From assembly GCA_035281845.1 (NCBI GenBank), contig DATEVL010000150.1:16789-80788 (forward strand): 64,000 bases of DNA, read 5' to 3'. Under the pieces are notes generated by a model that did no database searches, was not told the origin of the DNA, and saw only the letters and a list, made by a program, of their open reading frames with translations. The stretch is from DATEVL01 sp035281845. Its GTDB lineage: Bacteria; Chloroflexota; Anaerolineae; Anaerolineales; E44-bin32. Position numbers and translations under genes: made by a program. This document shows positions 33,935-42,858 of this stretch, piece after piece; position 1 is the first letter of the stretch, and every line of letters begins with the position of its first letter.

Positions 33935-34939
33935 GTGGAGACCTTAGGGAAGCGTGCGGCTACGAAATCGAGGGTGCGCGCTCGTGCGGCCAATCAAGAC
34001 TCCGACGTGACCACACTGCCGCGGGACATCCTGCGCCTTCGCGATCAGCTCTGGCGGAGGCGGCGAGAACTTCGGCTGCGGTCGCCAGCCGAGGCGCGAC
34101 GGTTCGTGCGTCAAGTCGGCTTTTGCCTGTTCTGGCCGACCGAAGGCGTCGAGCTGCCGAACTTGCTGCAAGCCATCGCCGGCAACGCCCGGCCTCTGAC
34201 GGCCGGCTACGACGGCCCCGCCATCGGCCGGTCGTGGAACTGGAAGGACGACGCACTCGACAAGTGTTGGTGGTACTACGGGAAATTGCTCCGCCGTCGG
34301 GCCACGATCGTCTCGCTCGAGCTGTTACCGTCGTTCTATGCGCTGAGCGAGAACTATGGGGATGCGAGGGATTACCTGGTCGAGTACGAAGAGGGGAGGC
34401 TCTCGGCCGAGGCCAAGTCGGTGTACGAAGCGCTGCTGGAGAGGGGGCCGCTTGATGCCGTCCGTCTCCGCAAAGAGTCCCGCCTGGCGGCGACCCAGGC
34501 CAAGGCGCGCTTTGACCGGGCATTGGTCGAGCTTCAGGGGGACCTCAAGGTCATGCCGATCGGGGTAGCCGATGCCGGCGCCTGGCACTATGCGTTCATC
34601 TACGACTTGGTCGAACGTTGGTTTCCGGAGCTTCCCGCCCAGGCCAGGCCGATCAGCACGCGCGAAGCGCGATCACGAATCGTCACTCAGTACCTGGAGA
34701 ACGTCATCGTCGCCCAGCGGGGGTCGATCTCGCATGACCTCGGTTGGCGTCCGAACGAAGTCGATCGGGCACTGACCGGCCTGGTTGAATCCGAGCGAGT
34801 ATTGGAATTCGAGATGGAGCCGGGGACTCGGCCGGTGGTCGCCACGCGGCGTTGGGCGAGGCGGCTCCGACGAGGTGGAATCACTCCGAAGAAGAAATCA
34901 CCCGCGAGGGGGCGGCGAGGCGAGCGTCGCGGGAGGTAG
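33935..34939 (+). CDS. AlkZ/YcaQ-related winged-helix protein
   Basis: About 334 residues. The region LRDQLWRRRRELRLRSPAEARRFVRQVGFCLFWPTEGVELPNL resembles the entry of AlkZ/YcaQ-related proteins, and WNWKDDALDKCWWYYGKLLRRRAT is also typical of AlkZ-related proteins. Winged-helix-like segments follow (VYEALLERGPLDAVRLRKES; ENVIVAQRGSISHDLGW). The QxQ catalytic motif of true AlkZ glycosylases was not found, so it may not be an active glycosylase. The C-terminal 30 residues are very basic (KKKSPARGRRGERRGR) and could bind nucleic acid. The start is GTG 33935 (agaagg just before); GTG 34007 is an alternative. Confidence 0.55.
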   Translation: METLGKRAATKSRVRARAANQDSDVTTLPRDILRLRDQLWRRRRELRLRSPAEARRFVRQVGFCLFWPTEGVELPNLLQAIAGNARPLTAGYDGPAIGRSWNWKDDALDKCWWYYGKLLRRRATIVSLELLPSFYALSENYGDARDYLVEYEEGRLSAEAKSVYEALLERGPLDAVRLRKESRLAATQAKARFDRALVELQGDLKVMPIGVADAGAWHYAFIYDLVERWFPELPAQARPISTREARSRIVTQYLENVIVAQRGSISHDLGWRPNEVDRALTGLVESERVLEFEMEPGTRPVVATRRWARRLRRGGITPKKKSPARGRRGERRGR

Positions 34940-34996
34940 GATTACAGAGCAAGCGTCGCAGACCGATGGGGGCGGTCTTGGAGAGCGAGGTGCGTC

Positions 34997-36190
34997 ATGG
35001 TGTGGACGAAGTACCTGATCGTCGGCGGCGGCCTGGCCGCCGACGCGGCGGTCGAAGGGATTCGCCAGCTCGACTCGGATGCCAGGATCCTCATCCTGGC
35101 CGCCGAAGCCGACCCACCGTACACCCGCCCGTGGCTCTCCAAGGGACTCTGGCTCGGCAAGCCGTACGAGCGCGTCTGGCGCGGCACGGAGGCTAAGGGA
35201 GCCGAGCTGCGCCTGCGGCGCCGCGCCGTCCGCCTGGACCCCGCCCGAAAGACCGTGACGGACGACCAAGGTGAGGTGTATGAGTATGGATCGCTCTTGC
35301 TGGCGACAGGCGGGCGCGCCCGCCGTCTGCCCTTCGGCGGCGAGAACGTGATCCATTTTCGTACGCTGGCGGACTACCGCCGCCTTCGGCTCCTGGCCGA
35401 TCAGGGAGATCGCTTCACGGTCATCGGCGGAGGCTTCATCGGTTCGGAGATCGCTGCCGCGCTGGCGACGAACGGCAAGATGGTGACGATGGTCTTTCCC
35501 CAGTCGGCCATCGCCGAGCGGGTCTTCCCGCGAGATCTGGCGGAGCACGTTTCCTTCTACTACCAGGAAAAAGGAGTCGTCCTGCGCACCGGGAGTTCCG
35601 TCTTGGACGTCCAAAAGCGCGGCAGGGGCGTGGCGACCAAGATCAAATCAGCCTCCGGGATAGAGGAGTGGATCGAATCGGACGGCGTCGTGGCCGGAAT
35701 CGGAATCCAACCCGACATCGAGCTGGCGGCCTCGGCCGAGCTGCGTTGCGACGATGGGGTCGTTGTCGACAGCCTGCTCCGAACCAGCCAGCACGGCATC
35801 TTCGCCGCCGGGGATGTCGCCTCCTTCGTCAATCCAGCCTTGGGTCGTCGCATTCGAGTGGAGCATGAAGACAATGCCTTGGCGATGGGAAAGCAGGCCG
35901 GCCGCAACATGGCGGGGGCCGAGGAGCCCTACACGCACCTCCCGTATTTCTACTCCGACTTGTTTGAGCTCGGATACGAGGCGGTCGGAGATCTCGACTC
36001 GAAGCTGGAGGTCGTCCGGGACTGGGCCGAACCATTCCAAAAAGGTGTGGTCTACTACACGGACGGAAGCCGGGTGCGCGGCGTCCTGCTCTGGAACGTG
36101 TGGGACAAAGTTCCGGCGGCGCGGATGTTGATCGAATCGGGGGAGAGCGTCAGCCCCAAGGACCTGCACGGACGAATCCCGCCAGAATAG
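34997..36190 (+). CDS. FAD-dependent NAD(P)H oxidoreductase (ferredoxin reductase/AIF-like)
   Basis: A 397-residue two-dinucleotide-binding flavoprotein. The FAD motif is YLIVGGGLAADAAVEGIRQ, followed by PPYTRPWLSKGLWLGKP, a segment shared by rubredoxin/ferredoxin reductases and apoptosis-inducing-factor-like proteins. LLLATGGRARRLP precedes the NAD(P) motif FTVIGGGFIGSEIAAAL, and GIFAAGDVASF closes the FAD site. There is no CxxC redox pair, so it is not a thioredoxin- or glutathione-type reductase. The C-terminal domain (VVYYTDGSRVRGVLLWNVWDK) fits AIF-like reductases. ATG 34997 has gagagcgagg upstream. Electron acceptor unknown; no ferredoxin gene is adjacent. Confidence 0.9.
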   Translation: MVWTKYLIVGGGLAADAAVEGIRQLDSDARILILAAEADPPYTRPWLSKGLWLGKPYERVWRGTEAKGAELRLRRRAVRLDPARKTVTDDQGEVYEYGSLLLATGGRARRLPFGGENVIHFRTLADYRRLRLLADQGDRFTVIGGGFIGSEIAAALATNGKMVTMVFPQSAIAERVFPRDLAEHVSFYYQEKGVVLRTGSSVLDVQKRGRGVATKIKSASGIEEWIESDGVVAGIGIQPDIELAASAELRCDDGVVVDSLLRTSQHGIFAAGDVASFVNPALGRRIRVEHEDNALAMGKQAGRNMAGAEEPYTHLPYFYSDLFELGYEAVGDLDSKLEVVRDWAEPFQKGVVYYTDGSRVRGVLLWNVWDKVPAARMLIESGESVSPKDLHGRIPPE

Positions 36191-36192
36191 GA

Positions 36193-36222
36193 CAGGGGTC
36201 AGTGGTCGGCGGTCGGTGGTGA
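36193..36222 (+). repeat. AGTGGTC array after a stop codon
   Basis: caggggtcagtggtcggcggtcggtgg begins three to five bases after the reductase stop. Same family as 5485. Confidence 0.8.
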
Positions 36223-36281
36223 GAGATCAACAACGAGGCGTCCGTTCGAGTTCGTGACCTGTCCACCCAGAGCCTCAATCG

Positions 36282-36353
36282 CAAACCGGCGATCGCAATC
36301 TCTAATCGCCAATCTCCAATCGCCAATCGCTAATCGCTAATCAGCTAATCACC
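36282..36353 (+). repeat. AATCGCCAATC tandem array
   Basis: At least seven imperfect copies of AATCGC(C/T) or AATCTCC, ending 15 bases before the VIT1-like gene. It matches a short version at 5549-5584. Confidence 0.85.
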
Positions 36354-36367
36354 CATGAGGGAATCCA

Positions 36368-37174
36368 ATGAGCCTCACGCGTCGAGTCGACCAAGCCCGC
36401 GACGCCTATCGCAAAGGCGATCCGTCCGGCGCCGCCGCTGCCCATGACCCGCGACGGATCGCCCGCGCCGCCGAGGAAGAGCATGGCGGCATCGGCGACC
36501 AGTACCTCGGCGACCTGGTGTATGGTGGATTGGATGGGGTGGTCACGACCTTCGCCATCGTCAGCGGTGTGGCCGGAGCGTCGCTCGGTTCGGACGTCAT
36601 CCTGATCCTGGGGCTGGCCAACCTGCTGGCCGACGGTTTCTCCATGGCCAGCGGCGCCTACCTCTCCACCAAGAGCGGGCAGGAGTATTACCAGCGCGAG
36701 TTCGAACGAGAGACTTGGGAAATCGAACACTTCCCCGAGGGGGAGCGGGCTGAACTGCTGGAGCTCTATCGTGGGCGGGGCTACGGCGAAGACGAGGCTG
36801 AGCAGTTGGTCGGAATCCAGGCGCGCCAACCGGAGCGGTGGGTGAGGGCGATGATGGTGGACGAGTTGGGGATGCTGCCCGACGAACGCAAGCCCTTGAC
36901 GAGCGGGGCGGCGACCCTGGCGGCGTTCGTCCTGGCCGGCTCGCTGCCCCTGGTCGTGTTCGTCGCCGGGCTCTTCGTCCCGATCGACGATCGTACGGCG
37001 TTCCTCGTTTCGCTTCTTCTGACGGGTGTGGCGCTATTCAGCCTGGGAGCGGCGAAGGTGTACGTGACCCAGCGCAACCCGGTGCGGAGCGGTCTGGAGA
37101 TGCTGGCGGTGGGAGGGCTGGCGGCGGCGGTGGCGTACGGGGTCGGGGCCTTCCTCAAAGGAATCGCCGGCTGA
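36368..37174 (+). CDS. VIT1/CCC1 family metal transporter
   Basis: A 268-residue membrane protein of the vacuolar iron transporter family, which exports or stores Fe2+ or Mn2+. The signature YLGDLVYGGLDGVVTTFAIVSGVAGAS and ILGLANLLADGFSMASGAYLSTKS covers helices 1-2, followed by a charged cytoplasmic metal-binding helix region (EYYQREFERETWEIEHFPEGERAELLELY). Three more helices follow (LAAFVLAGSLPLVVFVAGLF; AFLVSLLLTGVALFSLGAA; GLAAAVAYGVGAF). The N terminus lacks the ferritin-like extension of some bacterial relatives. ATG 36368 has gagggaa upstream, inside the end of a repeat array. Confidence 0.92.
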   Translation: MSLTRRVDQARDAYRKGDPSGAAAAHDPRRIARAAEEEHGGIGDQYLGDLVYGGLDGVVTTFAIVSGVAGASLGSDVILILGLANLLADGFSMASGAYLSTKSGQEYYQREFERETWEIEHFPEGERAELLELYRGRGYGEDEAEQLVGIQARQPERWVRAMMVDELGMLPDERKPLTSGAATLAAFVLAGSLPLVVFVAGLFVPIDDRTAFLVSLLLTGVALFSLGAAKVYVTQRNPVRSGLEMLAVGGLAAAVAYGVGAFLKGIAG

Positions 37175-37198
37175 ACGGCGAGTGGGGGTGCCGTCTTC

Positions 37199-37600
37199 CT
37201 ACTTCGTCAAGTCTCTCAGCGAATCGCGAGTGTCGGCGGCCCGTCCGATGAAAAGGCCGATGATCCCCAGCATGATCGCCGCACCGGCCGCGCACACCCA
37301 GGGTGCACCCGCCCTTGGCGGTCTGTAGAGACCGAAGGGGTGAGGTACCGCCCAGGGCGAATACCAGACGAGCGGCAGGACGTCCATCCCGAGCACCCCT
37401 ACGGCGAATCCATAAAGGGCATATCTCCATATGTGGGGGATCTCCGACCAGATCTTCCCTAGCGAGAAGACTTCGACCGATTGGCGCTGCTTGCGAGAGA
37501 TGCCGCCATGCAGCTTGCGGGCCTTGGCTTGCGGGTCGCGGCCGGCCAGCTGACGATCTCGCAAGCGGCGCAGTCGTTCTTGCTCAGCGTTCGGCGGCAT
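37199..37600 (-). CDS. Small two-helix membrane protein carrying a repeat-derived loop
   Basis: About 133 residues, no family recognised. ATG 37600 is preceded by ggagg at 5 bases. The N-terminal 45 residues are charged (RLRRLRDRQLAGRDPQAKARKL). Two helices follow: IWRYALYGFAVGVLGMDVLPLVWY and AAGAAIMLGIIGLFIG. The segment between them (YRPPRAGAPWVCAAG) is encoded by sequence that matches an intergenic repeat found at 43100 and 46980, so a repeat seems to have entered the gene without breaking the frame. The gene is convergent with the VIT1-like gene. Confidence 0.6.
   Translation of the reverse strand: MPPNAEQERLRRLRDRQLAGRDPQAKARKLHGGISRKQRQSVEVFSLGKIWSEIPHIWRYALYGFAVGVLGMDVLPLVWYSPWAVPHPFGLYRPPRAGAPWVCAAGAAIMLGIIGLFIGRAADTRDSLRDLTK
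37287..37340. repeat. Mosaic intergenic-type repeat inside a gene
   Basis: cacccagggtgcacccgccc and ggcggtctgtagagaccgaa match sequences near 43075-43120 and 46980-47010. It lies within the coding region 37199-37600. Confidence 0.6.
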
Positions 37601-37670
37601 GCGCACCTCCAGGCCTTAGGCCGATGTTGGGTCAATCATTGCGGCCTCGGGCATGGCGCGCCCCAAGGCA

Positions 37671-39554
37671 CTACGGCCGATCGCCGACAAAAACCTGAAG
37701 CACATAGACGTAGTCGCCCGCCTGGTAGTCCTTTCGGCCATCGTCGACGTCGTCGGCAAATCCATGCAGCACAGCCAGAGTCGTCGAGGCGCCAGGGTCC
37801 CAATCGGTCAGGAGGGTTGCCCAGTAATGGCACTTCCAATCCGGGACCTCCCGGTCGAATTCGAGGATGTCTCCTGGTGGGACGTCCGCCAGGTCAACCT
37901 GAAAGTCGACCGAGATGGATTGAAGATTCTCGGCCAGGATGATTTCGTCGGCGGCGCACCAGTAGAACGGCCAGATGAAGGTATCGTCTGGATTGAGGGT
38001 GATGGAGAACTCGTGGCTCCCAGGAGCCTCAAGATCCAGTCCATCCGAAAGGCTGTGCCAGTCCCAGATACTGGGGATGTTCGCGACATCTTGCTCCGTA
38101 GGGAGAATGGTGCGAACGACCGTAGGCGCGGCAGTCGGCACCTGGGAACCGCTCTCCGGACCAATGGCCCCCGGAATAGGACCGACCGCTGCGGCGTAGG
38201 CGTCGGCGAGCGAGGCAGCCGTGTCTGCGTCGACGATCCCGCTGGCCGGCAGGCCGGTGGCCGTTTGGTATTCACGAACAGCGGCGTCGGTCGGCTTATC
38301 GAGGATGCCGCGAACCTGGTCTCCTGCGAAATAGCCCAACACCGCCAGGTGATCCTGCAATTGGAAGATATCGTTTACGACGAGCTTCGGTGACTGGAGG
38401 GAAAGACTGCGGATCGAGTCGGAAGCAAGATCGCCAACCTCATATATGGAAACGAGTCCCGCGAAGGTGCCCGAGCGCGCCAGCCATCGGCCGTCAGGGC
38501 TGAACGTTACCGCCTCGAAAGGAGCCTCGAACCAATCCTCCAGGGTCGTGAGCAGCTGACCCGTGTTCCCATCCCACAGCTGGACGCCGTATTCCGCGCT
38601 GCCTGTGGCGAGAAGGGAACCATCCGGGCTGAAGGAAACGCTGTCGGTTGAGGATGGGGCCTCGAATTCGAGGTCCAAGGCAAGCCGATTGTCTTGAACC
38701 GCCCACAGCCTCACCACGCCGTGGGTCCCCCCTGGGTCCATGCCCAAGGTAGCCATCTTCACCAACGGGGAGTTGAACGCCAGATTCAAGAGAACCCCGC
38801 TCTCCTCGTCGGGCTCGACCGAAGGGGCGTCCCTTCCATCCAGGGAAACGAATTCCAACCGCCCCTTGGGGAACTCGGACGAGTGACGGATAAGGCCCAA
38901 CCATCGTCCCTCAGGGCCGAAGACAAAACCTCCCGGCACGCCGGCTGGAAACCCAAAGACCATGCTGTCCGTTTGCACGGGCTCGCCGCCGGCCAGGTCC
39001 CATGTCTGCAGCATACCCTCCGGATCACGGAAGACGAAAGTCCGTCCGTCGGGACTGAACGCCATTCCGGGAATCCAACCCGGTTCGGCGGTCAGGCTGT
39101 TTTCCAATTTCCGGCTGTCTACGTCCCAAAAGCGCACGGCCCCGTCGTCACCCCCGGCGGCCAGCGTTTTTCCGTTGGGGCTGAAGGCCAGTGAAAGTGC
39201 ACTCGCCTCGGAAGAAATGGTTCCAGTCTCGGCCAAGGTTCCCTGGCCGTAGGTGTAAAGGGAAATCTTAGGAGGGCCGGGTATTTGAGATCCGGTTAGA
39301 GCGAAAGTCTTCCCATCACCTGACCAAGCGATGATGCCACCCTGATCTAGTACCGCCGCAGGCGCAAGCGAACTGGCATTCTGCGTGTCGATGCTGTCTG
39401 TCATCCTCAGGGACGAGGGCGACACGGTTGGTGTCAGGGATGAGGTCGAAGATGTCCCCTTAACTGACGAACAGGCGGCGAGCGATATCATGGCGGGCGC
39501 GACCATGCTCCAGATCGGATCTCTCCAACGCGACCTTCCTGCCCTTGCTGTCAT
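37671..39554 (-). CDS. WD40-repeat lipoprotein with peptidoglycan-binding-like domain
   Basis: A 627-residue predicted lipoprotein (signal ending ISLAAC). A WD40-type beta-propeller spans about 75-400, with units such as LSLAFSPNGKTLAAGGDDGAVRFWD, MAFSPDGRTFVFRD, VSFSPDGSLLATGSAEYGVQLWD and VTFSPDGRWLAR. A peptidoglycan-binding-type segment follows (LQDHLAVLGYFAGDQVRGI...AVREYQTATGLPASGIVD). The C-terminal about 140 residues (DDTFIWPFYWCAADEIILAENL) are not recognised. ATG 39554 has gagga upstream. It is first described here as a surface scaffold tied to the wall; no catalytic motif. It is the last of three minus-strand lipoprotein genes. Confidence 0.8.
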   Translation of the reverse strand: MTARAGRSRWRDPIWSMVAPAMISLAACSSVKGTSSTSSLTPTVSPSSLRMTDSIDTQNASSLAPAAVLDQGGIIAWSGDGKTFALTGSQIPGPPKISLYTYGQGTLAETGTISSEASALSLAFSPNGKTLAAGGDDGAVRFWDVDSRKLENSLTAEPGWIPGMAFSPDGRTFVFRDPEGMLQTWDLAGGEPVQTDSMVFGFPAGVPGGFVFGPEGRWLGLIRHSSEFPKGRLEFVSLDGRDAPSVEPDEESGVLLNLAFNSPLVKMATLGMDPGGTHGVVRLWAVQDNRLALDLEFEAPSSTDSVSFSPDGSLLATGSAEYGVQLWDGNTGQLLTTLEDWFEAPFEAVTFSPDGRWLARSGTFAGLVSIYEVGDLASDSIRSLSLQSPKLVVNDIFQLQDHLAVLGYFAGDQVRGILDKPTDAAVREYQTATGLPASGIVDADTAASLADAYAAAVGPIPGAIGPESGSQVPTAAPTVVRTILPTEQDVANIPSIWDWHSLSDGLDLEAPGSHEFSITLNPDDTFIWPFYWCAADEIILAENLQSISVDFQVDLADVPPGDILEFDREVPDWKCHYWATLLTDWDPGASTTLAVLHGFADDVDDGRKDYQAGDYVYVLQVFVGDRP

Positions 39555-39617
39555 GGGGTGGTCCTCAGAAATCTGTTATGGGACAAAGCCGAATCTGCTG
39601 CGGCGCATGCTGGCCGC

Positions 39618-40961
39618 TCATTCGAACGGGCAAATATCCCGGGCGACGTGGCTCACATCGCATGTCCCTTGGTCCACGGCCCAGAAGACTTCCTCCAGAT
39701 AGACCGGGCTCGAGTCAACGAAGGCCGCGGCTCGGCTGCAGGCAGTCCCAATGTCGTGTGATGCCTGGTACTCCAGCCAAAACTCATTGGCCAGTCCGGA
39801 AAAAAGATGCCACGCCGTATCGTCATCGGCCCTTCGCTGAAGCGATTGGAACTGGTCCTTCGCCCCTTCGAGGTCACCGTTCAAGACGCCCAGGACCATC
39901 AGCCGATACGTCGCGTAGGCCGACAAGTTGACCCTCTCCTCCGGAAGAGGCTCGGGGGGCGAGGTGATCGGGAAGCCATACGTATCCAATCCGAATTCGG
40001 TCTCGAGAAGGTAGTCTCGCATGTCGTCCGACCACCCATCGAGAGATTCGTCGTTGATCACCTGAAGATACCGGCCGCGGGCCTCCTCATACCTGCCTTG
40101 CAGCGCGAGCGCGTCGCCGTCCCGGGCCGCTTCAAAGCGGTAAGCCGGGGGAGCGAAGTCCTGTCCGGAGAAAGTGAACTGTTCGCCATCCCAGGCGAAG
40201 GTGTCGGTGGTCACGTGCGCAGGGACCCAGCAGGCCGCATCGAAATTCGCCTCTCGGGGACCCGGAGGGGTGTTGTCGACGAGCAGTTCGAGCGTCCCAT
40301 CGCCATTGACGTCCCGGACACGCAGGCCCTCCTTGGCCTGAGCGGAATCCCACCCCGTTTGCTCGTCGTAGACGAGATTTCGGAAGCCGGCCCCGTCCCA
40401 CGAGAACACTTTGACAAGGTCCTCGCCGACGACTGGGATCGCCGTGACGATCTCGGGAAAACCGTCGAGGTTCATGTCTTGGATCGCTTCCACTCGGACG
40501 GGCCCATTCTCGTGGGAAACGACGTCCACCGTATTGAACTCGCCGGACTCGCACGAGAGGAAATACAGGTCGTCCAAACCGAGCAGCATCTCGGGGACAC
40601 CGTCGCCGGTGACGTCGGCGATCTCGGACTGGATCTGGCCTCCCGGCCAATCCAACGAGCGGAGGGCGTCGAGCGCAGCTTCGGGCCGCCCGCCTGCGTT
40701 CAGAAAGTCGAGCACAAGCTCATCTTCCGGCTCGAGCCCATACTGATCGACCAGCCGCTGGAAGTCGGCCTGGAGGCTGGGGTCGGTCTCAGGGCAATCC
40801 GCCGGCGGGGGCGGCGTGCGTGTCGCAGGGAAGGGTGATGCGGAGATCTGGTCAGGCGAGGCGATGGTGGGCAGCACAGGGGCCGGGGGTGCGGTCGGGG
40901 AGGCACGAGTGCAAGCCGAAAGGGCAAGGGCGAGAGCGATCTTCAAGTGGCGGGCGCGCAT
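39618..40961 (-). CDS. Lipoprotein with VCBS/FG-GAP-like calcium-binding repeats
   Basis: A 447-residue lipoprotein (lipobox LALSAC). After a Pro-rich linker come three repeats with EF-hand-like DxDxDG loops typical of VCBS/FG-GAP propeller blades: IADVTGDGVPEMLLG, IQDMNLDGFPEIVTA and VRDVNGDGTLELLVD. The C-terminal half (about 250-447) is helical with TPR-like segments (ALQGRYEEARGRYLQVI; GVLNGDLEGAKDQFQSL). Cys pairs near the C terminus could form disulfides. ATG 40961 follows ggagga by 5 bases. It lies 63 bases from the WD40 lipoprotein gene on the same strand. Confidence 0.8.
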   Translation of the reverse strand: MRARHLKIALALALSACTRASPTAPPAPVLPTIASPDQISASPFPATRTPPPPADCPETDPSLQADFQRLVDQYGLEPEDELVLDFLNAGGRPEAALDALRSLDWPGGQIQSEIADVTGDGVPEMLLGLDDLYFLSCESGEFNTVDVVSHENGPVRVEAIQDMNLDGFPEIVTAIPVVGEDLVKVFSWDGAGFRNLVYDEQTGWDSAQAKEGLRVRDVNGDGTLELLVDNTPPGPREANFDAACWVPAHVTTDTFAWDGEQFTFSGQDFAPPAYRFEAARDGDALALQGRYEEARGRYLQVINDESLDGWSDDMRDYLLETEFGLDTYGFPITSPPEPLPEERVNLSAYATYRLMVLGVLNGDLEGAKDQFQSLQRRADDDTAWHLFSGLANEFWLEYQASHDIGTACSRAAAFVDSSPVYLEEVFWAVDQGTCDVSHVARDICPFE

Positions 40962-41211
40962 CGCGTCCTCCAGGAGCGTCCACGGCGGCGCAGACGCACG
41001 ATAGTTTGGCGGGCCTGGGAGCGTCGGTCGGATGATCGTACACCTTCGAGATGGCCGTCCGGCGGAGACAGGCGGGTGGATTCGGGAGTCGTGTCGCAGA
41101 ATCCCGGTTGCAGGATGGAGATCGGGGCCCCGGTTTCGCTCGGCTGAGCAGGTTGGTGTAGCCGAACCTTCGCTGACAGATTGGATTCATGGATGCGAAT
41201 CGCCAGCGAAG

Positions 41212-42858
41212 TCATGGCCCAACCTCAACGAAGATCGGCACCGAATCAAGGGCGATGGGCAGTGCCCCACCAGGAGCCTCTACGATCTCCGCTTCGGGCT
41301 CGGTCGAGCCGGGTACGGTGGGTGTCCGTGTGACGACGGCGTGCTCGGAGGCGAACGGCAACCGAATCTCGACCGAGGGCGCTGTCTGCCCCGGCAGGTA
41401 AAGCCGGCCATCGTCGTACCACAAGACCCAGACCAAGCCTTCCGGGGTCTGGAACTCGTAGGCCCAGATGCCTTCTCCCAAATCCATCTTCTCGACCGAG
41501 GTGAACCTGCCGATCTTGTCATTCACCAGCTGGAGCGCGAAATAGATCGGACGCGGGTTGCCGGCTTCCCTCTCCCTAGCCCAGTGCTTGCCATTGACGG
41601 GCAAGTCGCCTCCAGGCTTCCTGTTGGTGACGGTCGTATCCGTCATGCCCATGAACATCGAGGCGCCGATCAACGGCACAGACGCCTGATCCAGAGCCGT
41701 GGTTCCCGTCTTCCAGTCCTCCAGGTTCCCGAGGTTGATGCCGAGCAGTCCTTCGCCGGCCGAGACGATGCTTTTCCGGACCAGCCCGATGGCCGCTTCG
41801 CCATACAGCCATGCCTGGGCGGCGGCGTGGTCCGGTGCCGATGGGTCGGCGACGGACCTTAGCAGGTCAACCACCGCATCCCGGGTCTCGGCTGTCACTG
41901 GAGAAAACGGAGTCGGCGGGACGAAGCTGCCGAACCCGACCAGGGCCGACATTGGAAACGCATCGCCAATCCAGATCGGCCTTCCGCCGCAGCCGTTGGA
42001 TTGGAGCTCATCCCGAATCCATGCGGCGGTCAATGGAATCTCGGTGTAATTCGCCAGCGCGTGGAAATCGACGATGTCGTAGGCGTCGCAAGCGGCGAGG
42101 ATCATGCGGATCTCGGGAACGCTCTTCCGCATGTAGTCGACGTCCTTCGTCAGGCGACGCGCGATCACGGCCGGGCTGGGATTGCCGTCGAAGACATCGG
42201 CCATCAATAGGGCGACCAGAAGCACCCGGGCGTCGGGATTGGCGGCTTTGATGACGGGATAGGACAATCGTAAGAGACGGACGTACTCGTCGGCAGAACC
42301 TGCCCAGAAACCCGTGAACTCTCGCTCGATGCCATAGTCGTGGATGGGGTAGAGCAGGCCGGGCATGTCGTCGATGGCGTCATCGTCGTAGCGCTCGACA
42401 ACGGCCGTAAGGTAGGCCGCATAGTCATCCAGGTAGTCTTCCTTGGGGAAAGTGTCCCCCAGATCACCTAGCGACGGTTGCCGGGAGGAGGCCCAGTTCG
42501 ACTTGGCGGCGAAGTCCATCTGCAAGCCGGTGAATCCGGCATGCTGGTATTCCGATACGATGGCGTCCAACGGCCCCCAGTTGTATTCGCCCGGCTCCGG
42601 TTCGATGTTCTCCCAGATGACGAAGACGTCCTGGAGCTTGGCATAGGAGACACCGGCGGCGGCATACTCCTCGGCCACGCCCAGAATGGCGTACTCGACG
42701 GAGATGGTGAAGGGTCGGTCACCGACCGGGGTCAGGCTCGGGAGAATGGGCGACGCGGGCTCGGCGGGGACGGGAGTGGCCGCAGCGGAAGGGCCGCAGG
42801 CCAAGCCAGCAATGAACAAGCCAAGAATCGGGACGAGCTGCGGCCGATGGTGTTGCAT
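41212..42858 (-). CDS. Lipoprotein with glycoside-hydrolase-like TIM barrel
   Basis: A 548-residue lipoprotein (lipobox IAGLAC). The barrel begins KLQDVFVIWENIEPEPGEYNWGPLDAIVSEYQHAGFTGLQMDF, a pattern typical of clan-A glycosidases such as families 39, 42 and 5. The segment GIEREFTGFWAGSADEYVRLLRLSYPVIKAANPDARVLL matches the acid/base strand of that clan; GGRPIWIGDAFP may mark a later barrel strand. The second catalytic carboxylate is not certain. A C-terminal beta domain follows (GLVWVLWYDDGRLYLPG). ATG 42858 follows aaggggtagg. It probably acts on external polysaccharide, or may be a non-catalytic sugar binder. Confidence 0.68.
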   Translation of the reverse strand: MQHHRPQLVPILGLFIAGLACGPSAAATPVPAEPASPILPSLTPVGDRPFTISVEYAILGVAEEYAAAGVSYAKLQDVFVIWENIEPEPGEYNWGPLDAIVSEYQHAGFTGLQMDFAAKSNWASSRQPSLGDLGDTFPKEDYLDDYAAYLTAVVERYDDDAIDDMPGLLYPIHDYGIEREFTGFWAGSADEYVRLLRLSYPVIKAANPDARVLLVALLMADVFDGNPSPAVIARRLTKDVDYMRKSVPEIRMILAACDAYDIVDFHALANYTEIPLTAAWIRDELQSNGCGGRPIWIGDAFPMSALVGFGSFVPPTPFSPVTAETRDAVVDLLRSVADPSAPDHAAAQAWLYGEAAIGLVRKSIVSAGEGLLGINLGNLEDWKTGTTALDQASVPLIGASMFMGMTDTTVTNRKPGGDLPVNGKHWAREREAGNPRPIYFALQLVNDKIGRFTSVEKMDLGEGIWAYEFQTPEGLVWVLWYDDGRLYLPGQTAPSVEIRLPFASEHAVVTRTPTVPGSTEPEAEIVEAPGGALPIALDSVPIFVEVGP

